Assembly: GCF_903166585.1 (NCBI RefSeq)
Contig: NZ_CAESCM010000011.1
Location: forward strand, 80,204-144,203
DNA from: Pedobacter ghigonis
GTDB lineage: Bacteria > Bacteroidota > Bacteroidia > Sphingobacteriales > Sphingobacteriaceae
DNA length: 64,000 nucleotides
Reading direction: 5' to 3'
Part shown: positions 58,183-64,000 of the stretch, piece after piece
How the letters are laid out: each line of letters starts with the position of its first letter
Numbering within the stretch: the stretch's first letter is position 1
The notes under the pieces: generated by a model
The model's input: the letters and a program-made list of their open reading frames with translations, nothing else
What the model was told of the DNA's origin: nothing
Database searches by the model: none
Program-made: the position numbers and the translations under genes

Positions 58183-58680
58183 ATGAGTAGAACCAAGCCA
58201 AAGCCATTTGTGGCAAAAATCGATATTATCGGCATAAACCCTTTTGTATTTATACCCGAAGCATATTTGAACTATCTTTTTGTAAAAGCTCAAAAAGAAA
58301 AAGGGAAAATTCCGGTAAGGATGAAAATAGACGGGCACGAGTTTACACAAACCCTGATCAAGTATGCGGGTGAATGGCGTTTATACCTCAATACCCCCAT
58401 GCGAAAAGCGGCAGAAAAAGAAGTCGGCGATGAGGCCCTGTTTGAAATGGAATTCGATGCAGAAGAAAGAACAATTACGGCACACCCCAAACTGCTCCTT
58501 GCTTTTACTGAAAATACAGCAGCGAAGGCTATTTTTGATCAGCAACCTCCTTATCTGCAATTGGAAATTATCAGGTATATCAACAACTTAAAAACTGAAG
58601 CATCGGTTGACCGGAATGTAAAAAAAGCCATTCAGTTCCTTTTGGGTAAAGAAAGGTTTATAGGCCGGGATGGCATTTAA
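58183..58680 (+). CDS. DUF1905 / YdeI-type domain protein
   Basis: 165 residues in two parts. The DUF1905 beta domain (about 5-95: FVFIPEAYLNYLFVKAQKEK, then IPVRMKIDGHEFTQTLIKYA) is followed by a YdeI/OmpD-associated helical segment (about 100-160: LLAFTENTAAKAIFDQQPPY). This fusion is common in Bacteroidota; the role is unknown. It is divergent from the PNPOx-like gene. Confidence 0.82.
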   Translation: MSRTKPKPFVAKIDIIGINPFVFIPEAYLNYLFVKAQKEKGKIPVRMKIDGHEFTQTLIKYAGEWRLYLNTPMRKAAEKEVGDEALFEMEFDAEERTITAHPKLLLAFTENTAAKAIFDQQPPYLQLEIIRYINNLKTEASVDRNVKKAIQFLLGKERFIGRDGI

Positions 58681-58733
58681 AGAGAAGCCAGTTTTAAAAA
58701 CTTGACTTCTCCAATTAAGAAATAGATATGAGT

Positions 58734-60755
58734 TTATAACAAACCGCGTTTTTTCAACATCGGTTTAATATCGGGATTATGACCTCTGAAATTAAAAAAC
58801 ATTTTGCCCAGATCTTCGGTATTCCCTTTTGATAGAATCATATCCCGAAACCGTTGTCCGTTTGCCCTGGTTAAGCCTCCGTTCTCCTGAAACCATGAAA
58901 AAGCATCATTTTCAAGCATAGAAGTCCAGCTGTAGGCATAATAACCGGCAGCATAGCCATTACTCCAGATATGCAGGAAATAACTGGAGCGGTAGCGTGG
59001 CGGCACATATGATAAATTTAAATTGGTTTTCTTTAAAGCCTCAGCTTCAAATTTGTCGACATCCTGCAACGGTGCCCCCGAAGGGATGGTGTGCCATTGC
59101 ATATCCAGATCGGCCGCTGCCAAAGCCTCAGTAAAAATATAGCCCTGATTAAACGAGCTGGCCTTTTTAATCTTATCCAGCAAAGCCTGCGGCATTTGTA
59201 CACCTGTTTGATAGTGAAGGGCGTAATTCTTTAATATTTTCGGATCGGAAGCCCAGTGCTCGTTAAACTGCGAAGGAAATTCAACGTAATCGCGGGCTAC
59301 GTTCGCACCCGAAAGGCTGGGATATTGCTGATTGGCAAACAAACCATGTAAGCCGTGTCCAAATTCATGAAACATGGTGGTAACATCGTCAAAACTGATT
59401 AATGCTGGTTTTCCTGGTTCGGGTTTGGTAAAATTGCAGACATTATAAATCACGGGTATTGTACCAAATAGTTTAGATTGCGGTACCAGGTTATCCATCC
59501 AGGCACCACCATCTTTATTATCGCGCTTATAGTAATCGCAATAAAATAGCCCCAGCTGTTTGCCATCCTTGTCTATCACATCAAAAACACGCACATCTTC
59601 CTGGTAAACAGGTAAATCTTTACGTTCTTTAAAAGTAATGCCATACAGTTGTGTTGCCGCATAAAACACGCCGTTAATGAGTACCTTATTCAGCTCAAAA
59701 TAGGGTTTAACCTCGTTTTCATCTAAATCGTATTTTGCTTTACGCACTTGTTCAGCATAAAAGTCCCAATCCCAGGGCTCGAGTTTAAAGCCACCTTTTT
59801 GCTGGTCGATTACTGCTTGTATATCTGCCGCTTCGCTTTTTGCCTTTGCAGTAGCTGCCGGAATAACTTTGCTAAAAAAATCTTCCACTGCTTCAGGTGT
59901 TTTAGCCATCTGATTTTGCAATTTCCATGCAGCATAATTTTTAAAGCCCAGCAAGGCTGCCTGGCTGGAACGAATCTGTGCAATTCTCGAAATTATTTTA
60001 CGGGTATCGTTTGCATCGCCTTTTTCTGCCCTGTTCCACGATTTTTTAAAAAGTTCTTCTCTTTTAGAACGATCGGCCATCGACTGCAATTCGGGTTGTT
60101 GAGTAGTATTTTTTAAACCCTTACCGGCTGCCTGTAACTGCGCGGTAAACTTCGCGCTCAGCGTAGCTTCTTCTTTATTCAGTTCTTTGAGTTTATCCTT
60201 ATCGGCATCAGACAGTTTTGCTCCTGCCAGTTCAAATTTTTGATAATAATACTCCAGTAAGCGTAACGATTCGGCATCCAGTTTCAGCTGGTCTTTTTGT
60301 ATGTAAAGGGCTTCTACCCGCTTAAAAAGTTTGGTATTTAAATAAATGGCATCTGTATTTGCAGTTAATTTAGGAGCTTCCTCTTCCTTAACCTTTTGCA
60401 ATTCGGGATTGGTGTTTGCACCTGTAAGCAGGTTAAAAACCATACTGGTGCGGTTCAGCAGTTGACCGCTTTTTTCGATAGCCAAAATGGTATTTTCAAA
60501 GCCAGGTACTTCGGTCTGATCAGCAATTTTCTGGATTTCCTCCATTTGTTGCTTCATTCCTTCTTCCAGTGCCGGTTTAAAATCGCCGCTTTTTATTTTG
60601 TCGAAAGCAGGCGCCTGAAAGGCAAGTTCGCTTGATTTAAAAAAAGGATTGGCCGACGAAAAGCTTTCGCTGTTTTCTTCAGCATCTTTTTTGTTATTGC
60701 AAGCACCCAGAATGGCTAAAAAAGCCAGCAAGGGTAAATAAGATACTTTTTTCAT
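58734..60755 (-). CDS. M3 family zinc metallopeptidase (oligopeptidase/Dcp-like), lipoprotein
   Basis: 673 residues. A lipoprotein signal (MKKVSYLPLLAFLAILGAC, Cys at 19) is followed by NNKKDAEEN, so it is tethered on a membrane face of the envelope. The catalytic motif HEFGHGLHGLF (HExxH) lies near residue 460, and the following Glu in an FxExP-like segment (VEFPSQFNEHW) supplies the third zinc ligand. The helical prolyl-oligopeptidase-like lid domain precedes it. It trims short peptides, probably in the periplasm. The N-terminal half has a heptad-like helical region. Monocistronic. Confidence 0.93.
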   Translation of the reverse strand: MKKVSYLPLLAFLAILGACNNKKDAEENSESFSSANPFFKSSELAFQAPAFDKIKSGDFKPALEEGMKQQMEEIQKIADQTEVPGFENTILAIEKSGQLLNRTSMVFNLLTGANTNPELQKVKEEEAPKLTANTDAIYLNTKLFKRVEALYIQKDQLKLDAESLRLLEYYYQKFELAGAKLSDADKDKLKELNKEEATLSAKFTAQLQAAGKGLKNTTQQPELQSMADRSKREELFKKSWNRAEKGDANDTRKIISRIAQIRSSQAALLGFKNYAAWKLQNQMAKTPEAVEDFFSKVIPAATAKAKSEAADIQAVIDQQKGGFKLEPWDWDFYAEQVRKAKYDLDENEVKPYFELNKVLINGVFYAATQLYGITFKERKDLPVYQEDVRVFDVIDKDGKQLGLFYCDYYKRDNKDGGAWMDNLVPQSKLFGTIPVIYNVCNFTKPEPGKPALISFDDVTTMFHEFGHGLHGLFANQQYPSLSGANVARDYVEFPSQFNEHWASDPKILKNYALHYQTGVQMPQALLDKIKKASSFNQGYIFTEALAAADLDMQWHTIPSGAPLQDVDKFEAEALKKTNLNLSYVPPRYRSSYFLHIWSNGYAAGYYAYSWTSMLENDAFSWFQENGGLTRANGQRFRDMILSKGNTEDLGKMFFNFRGHNPDIKPMLKKRGLL

Positions 60756-60835
60756 GAATATTTAAAGTTAGGATATCCATAAAAATAGCAATTTCTACTC
60801 TGCAATTTTTAATAAACAAAACGAAGCGGAAACAA

Positions 60836-60865
60836 AAAAGCCATTCCGGTTAAGAAATGGCTTTA
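60836..60865 (-). terminator. Terminator of the membrane/TPR-like protein gene
   Basis: AAAGCCATT pairs with AATGGCTTT around an ~10-nt loop and on the minus strand runs into TTTTTTGTTTCC. It lies just after the stop at 60871. Confidence 0.85.
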
Positions 60866-60870
60866 AAATT

Positions 60871-61410
60871 TTATCTGTAACGAACTTGTTGTTGCTTATC
60901 CATCATGCCCATCTGATCTTTCATCTGTTTAATCTGATCGGCCAGTAATTTATTCTTATCGGCCTTTTTAGCTTCGGCAAGGTACATGGTTGCTTCGCGC
61001 TTGTTGCGTTTTGCCATTGCAATACCTGCTAAGCTTAATTTAGCCAGGGCAATATTATGATCCATCTGCATTCCTAAACTCAATGCAGCCTTAAAATATT
61101 TTTCCGATTTCATTGGTGCAGTTCTGCTTTCAATTAAACCGATTAATAAGTTATAATAACCATGTTGCGCTTTAATTAACTGGCTTTCGTAATTGGTTAT
61201 GCGATCTAAAAACTGTTTCGCTTTAGGCATATTATCTTTTCTTAAAAACCATTGTGCCAAAAGCATGTTTTCATTAAAGAAATAAGTTACTAATACAATT
61301 ATCCCCAACAAGATGGCAACAATGCCCCAAGGCCAGAAGCCGAAAACAAATAAAGCTATTGCACCACCCAATAAAGCAAACCCCGCAATTAATCTGATAA
61401 TATTTGGCAT
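60871..61410 (-). CDS. Hypothetical membrane protein with TPR-like helical domain
   Basis: 179 residues. Two TM helices at the start (about 5-25 and 28-46: IRLIAGFALLGGAIALFVFG, then GIVAILLGIIVLVTYFF) and a cytoplasmic helical repeat region (about 60-165) with the spacing of TPR motifs (AKQFLDRITNYESQLIKAQH, then KYFKAALSLGMQMDHNIALA, and AMAKRNKREATMYLAEAKKA). A Met/Gln-rich end. No known family; the TPR reading is inference from pattern. Single gene with its own terminator. Confidence 0.7.
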   Translation of the reverse strand: MPNIIRLIAGFALLGGAIALFVFGFWPWGIVAILLGIIVLVTYFFNENMLLAQWFLRKDNMPKAKQFLDRITNYESQLIKAQHGYYNLLIGLIESRTAPMKSEKYFKAALSLGMQMDHNIALAKLSLAGIAMAKRNKREATMYLAEAKKADKNKLLADQIKQMKDQMGMMDKQQQVRYR

Positions 61411-61524
61411 AAATTCTATTCTAATTATTTTTTTTGCAAATATCGTGTTTAAATGGCAGAATTTAGATTTTAAAACAATAATTTCATTAAAAATTTCAAC
61501 GACTTAAAAAAACTGCTCACAGCT

Positions 61525-62043
61525 ATGAAAATCCTCCTTTCCATAACACTAATTATACTTGCCATGAATGTTTCTGCACAAGAAGTCAATAAAAAAATCC
61601 ACGATGCTGTTCACAATAAAGATATCCTGATCAATGCCTGTACCCGCGAAGGCATTACTACTTTCCCGGAGTTTAAAGAAATGTACGATCCATTGTATAA
61701 AGCCTATATACCAGATGCTGCAACAATGATTGAACTGAAAAAACTCATCAAAAATGAAAAGATTAAGATTGTTTTCGGCACCTGGTGTGGCGATAGCAAA
61801 GTAAATGTACCGAACTTCTTTAAAGTACTTGATGATTTACATTTTAAACAAAAAAACGTAGAAATTATAGCTGTTGATGGCAATAAAAAGGCCGAAAACG
61901 GCATACTCGATGGTTTAGAGATTTTAAGGGTACCTACCTTTATTGTTTACGATAAAAAAGGCAAAGAGCTTGGAAGAATTATCGAAGGACCAAAAACAAC
62001 ACTGGAAGGCGATTTACTAGCCATTTATCAGAAAAAGCCATAG
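61525..62043 (+). CDS. Thioredoxin-like fold secreted protein
   Basis: 172 residues with a signal peptide (MKILLSITLIILAMNVSAQE). The thioredoxin-like fold is visible: IKIVFGTWCGDSKVNVPNFF, where the usual CxxC is WCGDS, so there is only one active-site Cys. The cis-Pro stretch LRVPTFIVYDKKGKELGRI is intact. The protein probably faces the periplasm. One Cys suggests a different chemistry from a disulfide reductase, such as a chaperone or a thiol-peroxidase-like role. It is adjacent to the ung gene but the gap is filled by word repeats. Confidence 0.78.
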   Translation: MKILLSITLIILAMNVSAQEVNKKIHDAVHNKDILINACTREGITTFPEFKEMYDPLYKAYIPDAATMIELKKLIKNEKIKIVFGTWCGDSKVNVPNFFKVLDDLHFKQKNVEIIAVDGNKKAENGILDGLEILRVPTFIVYDKKGKELGRIIEGPKTTLEGDLLAIYQKKP

Positions 62044-62167
62044 TTGATGACTTATTAGACAATAGTTAATGGCTTGATAACTTATAACTTTTGCCAAACC
62101 ATTGACTATTAACCATCAAACAATTAGCATACTTACCAATAAACATTTACCTATTACCAACAAAAAC

Positions 62168-62848
62168 ATGTCAGCAGCATTAGAACCAGGGTGGTTAGCC
62201 GTTTTAGAAGAAGAATTTGAGAAAGACTACATGATTAAGCTAAAGTCTTTTTTACAGGAAGAGAAGCAGAAAGGTGCAACTGTTTATCCTAAAGGCACTG
62301 ATATATTTAATGCCCTAAATACAACTCCGTTTGATGAGGTGAAAGTGGTGATTTTGGGTCAGGATCCTTACCATGGTACTGGCCAGGCTCACGGACTTTC
62401 TTTTTCTGTACAACGTGGCGTTGCAGTACCACCATCTTTAAAGAATATTTATAAGGAATTAGAAACGGATATAGAAGGTTTTAAAACGCCAGCTCACGGG
62501 CATTTAACCCATTGGGCAGAACAAGGAGTGTTGCTGTTAAATGCAACTTTAACTGTACGTGCATCTGAGGCAGGTTCGCATCAAAACCGTGGCTGGGAGA
62601 TCTTTACCGACGAAATTATTAAAGCTTTATCGCAAAAACGTGAGCATCTGGTCTTCCTTTTGTGGGGCAGATACGCACAGCAAAAGGCAGCTTTAATTGA
62701 TCAGAAGAAACACTATGTGCTTACCGCCGCACACCCCTCGCCTTTCTCGGCTTACAATGGCTTTTTCGGGTCGAAGCACTTTTCGAAGGCCAACCAGCTA
62801 TTGGTACAAAACAACCTTAAACCGATTGACTGGAATTTGCCGGTATAA
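62168..62848 (+). CDS. ung: Uracil-DNA glycosylase
   Basis: A 226-residue family 1 UDG that removes uracil from DNA. Key motifs are complete: [18 protein letters not shown] (catalytic Asp in GQDPYH), [38 protein letters not shown] and [22 protein letters not shown] chose ATG 62168 (MSAALEPGW) over a start 22 codons upstream that reads through repeat words. The stop overlaps the next start by one base (TAATG). Confidence 0.97.
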   Translation: MSAALEPGWLAVLEEEFEKDYMIKLKSFLQEEKQKGATVYPKGTDIFNALNTTPFDEVKVVILGQDPYHGTGQAHGLSFSVQRGVAVPPSLKNIYKELETDIEGFKTPAHGHLTHWAEQGVLLLNATLTVRASEAGSHQNRGWEIFTDEIIKALSQKREHLVFLLWGRYAQQKAALIDQKKHYVLTAAHPSPFSAYNGFFGSKHFSKANQLLVQNNLKPIDWNLPV

Positions 62849-63507
62849 TGAATGCCTATTTTATCAGTGGTTTAGGAGCGGATAAGCGGATTTTTTCAAA
62901 GCTAAAGCTTAACGAAAAAATCAACATCATTCATATTGATTGGATAGAGCCTAAGAAAAACGAAACACTTGCAACTTATGCTTTGCGGTTGAGTGAGGTT
63001 ATAGATACCAGTCAGCCCTTTGCTTTAGTTGGTGTTTCGTTTGGTGGAATGATTGCCGTTGAAATTGCTAAAATCTTAGCACCTGTAGTAACGGTAATCA
63101 TTTCCAGTACTATGATCAGTAGCCAGTTACCTGGGCTATACCGTTTCGCTGGTAAACTTGGATTACTAAAATTCATTCCTGCCAGGCTTTTAAAATCTTC
63201 TAATAAACTTACGCAAAATTACTACTTTGGCACCCGATCGGGCAGTGAGAAAATATTATTAAGCAAGATCATAAAAGATACTGACCCGTATTTTTTGAAA
63301 TGGGCAATCGGCAGTATACTGAGCTGGAAAAATGAAACAAAACCAGAACGGACGTATCATATCCACGGCACCCATGATAAAATTTTGTATAGTAAAACAG
63401 CACAGCCCGATTTTGTAATCGATAACGGAACTCACTTTATGGTTTATCAGAATGCAAATGAGATTTCGGTAATTATTAATAAATTAGTGTTGGGTTTTAC
63501 TCCCTAA
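62848..63507 (+). CDS. Alpha/beta hydrolase
   Basis: 219 residues, a small alpha/beta-fold hydrolase of unknown substrate. It starts [16 protein letters not shown], has the nucleophile elbow G-V-S-F-G-G (about 71-76) and the likely catalytic His in DNGTHFMVY near the end. A Lys-rich lid region lies at 110-140. It is coupled to ung by a one-base overlap, but a functional link is not obvious. It carries no signal peptide. Confidence 0.82.
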   Translation: MNAYFISGLGADKRIFSKLKLNEKINIIHIDWIEPKKNETLATYALRLSEVIDTSQPFALVGVSFGGMIAVEIAKILAPVVTVIISSTMISSQLPGLYRFAGKLGLLKFIPARLLKSSNKLTQNYYFGTRSGSEKILLSKIIKDTDPYFLKWAIGSILSWKNETKPERTYHIHGTHDKILYSKTAQPDFVIDNGTHFMVYQNANEISVIINKLVLGFTP

Positions 63508-63582
63508 AGTGACTCAACATTTAGTTAGTCATCAAAAAAAATCATCTCTAATAAATATTGTTAACCAAATAGATTGATTTTT

Positions 63583-63987
63583 ATGATGAATAAAACTTTT
63601 CTCGACCATTTAGAATACAAAGTTACTGATGCATGCATAGAGGTGCATAAAATACTTGGCCCTGGATTACTCGAAAATGTCTACCAAAAATGTTTAATGA
63701 GAGAATTAAAGCTGCAGCAGATAAATTTCACAGCTGAGCACTCCATTTCACTTGCTTACAAAGATGTGCTGTTAGATACTGAGCTTAGGGCAGACTTAGT
63801 TATAGAAAACTGTATGGTATTGGAACTAAAGTCGGTTGAAAGTATACAACCCATCCACGAAGCACAAATTTTGACATATATGAAATTACTAAAAGTACCT
63901 AAGGGATTGTTAATAAACTTCAATTCTACAAACATTGTACAACATGGTAAGCGGAGTTTTGTAAGCGAGTATATGTATGACTTTTAA
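63583..63987 (+). CDS. GxxExxY family protein
   Basis: A 134-residue protein with the family signature G-L-L-E-N-V-Y (GxxExxY) within KILGPGLLENVYQKCL, followed by LRADLVIENCMVLELKSVES, which has the D-x(n)-E-x-K spacing of PD-(D/E)XK nuclease-like folds. QAQILTYMKLLKVPKGLLIN is also typical. Function is not established. I chose ATG 63583, with 63586 also possible. It is the last gene of the window and follows a ~75-nt gap after the hydrolase gene. Confidence 0.9.
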   Translation: MMNKTFLDHLEYKVTDACIEVHKILGPGLLENVYQKCLMRELKLQQINFTAEHSISLAYKDVLLDTELRADLVIENCMVLELKSVESIQPIHEAQILTYMKLLKVPKGLLINFNSTNIVQHGKRSFVSEYMYDF

Positions 63988-64000
63988 TTTATTTCAATCA

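Noticed and set aside
58063-58350. N-terminal extension of the PNPOx-like protein
   Set aside because: The extra 96 codons overlap the divergent DUF1905 gene and have no family similarity; ATG 58062 gives the normal length.
1-64000. tRNA, rRNA, prophage or insertion sequence
   Set aside because: No cloverleaf or rRNA match was noticed by eye, and no transposase, integrase or phage structural gene is present. A tRNA scan would be needed to be sure.

Overview
The window reads as a stretch of core chromosome from a Bacteroidota bacterium of the Sphingobacteriaceae type (Pedobacter-like). The signs are AT-rich intergenic DNA, promoters with the Bacteroidota -7 box TAnnTTTG, a GLPGLI-family protein next to an outer-membrane protein with a CarboxypepD_reg-like domain, a TonB-dependent receptor, M56/BlaI-type regulation, LytTR regulation with a propeller kinase, and a type B L31 protein. 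Genus is inference; no rRNA, tRNA, prophage, transposase or CRISPR array was found.

Layout. 1-3.5 kb: the end of ribonuclease R, a short polyprenyl diphosphate synthase, a frameshifted secreted-protein gene, then rplU-rpmA. 3.9-10 kb: a GLPGLI gene and outer-membrane barrel gene on the plus strand converge on an M56 peptidase/BlaI-type repressor operon. The same three-half-site operator lies before both units, which suggests one regulon. 10-16.8 kb: a dicarboxylate/amino-acid symporter, an ECF sigma factor with an overlapping membrane protein, a DUF922 metalloprotease-like protein, diacylglycerol kinase, a lipoprotein and a GH20 hexosaminidase. 17-29.9 kb: trxB, a biotin-dependent acyl-CoA carboxylase beta subunit, a MaoC hydratase, a LOG-family protein, a TonB receptor with a palindromic operator candidate, guaB, a 39-codon small ORF with ppnP, and a paired inactive/active M16 peptidase operon.

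30.1-33 kb holds the least familiar unit: a three-gene operon of a coiled-coil protein, a two-TM coiled-coil membrane protein, and a membrane-anchored Ppx/GppA-like (ASKHA fold) protein, closed by a strong terminator. 33-41.5 kb: mqnC (futalosine menaquinone pathway), two ferritin-like exported proteins divergent from a LytTR regulator and 1001-residue propeller kinase, scpB, and a tiny Asp-rich protein. 41.5-50 kb: a GNAT-like protein, an EamA transporter with an Lrp regulator, an XRE regulator, mpl, tpiA-prmA, a GlmU-like nucleotidyltransferase and rpmE2. 50.2-64 kb: methylmalonyl-CoA epimerase, iscS-iscU-iscA, a long-chain acyl-CoA synthetase, lysS, a PNPOx-like protein, a DUF1905 protein, an M3 peptidase, a thioredoxin-like protein, ung with an alpha/beta hydrolase, and a GxxExxY protein.

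Intergenic DNA is rich in inverted repeats. At least six elements start with GTCAT and end with ATGAC; two share a 26-nt identical block. Other families start TTTAACCACAG or contain CCGCAGATT words. Many genes end at clear hairpin terminators, and several TAnnTTTG boxes lie so close to the start codon that leaderless or very short-leader mRNAs are likely.
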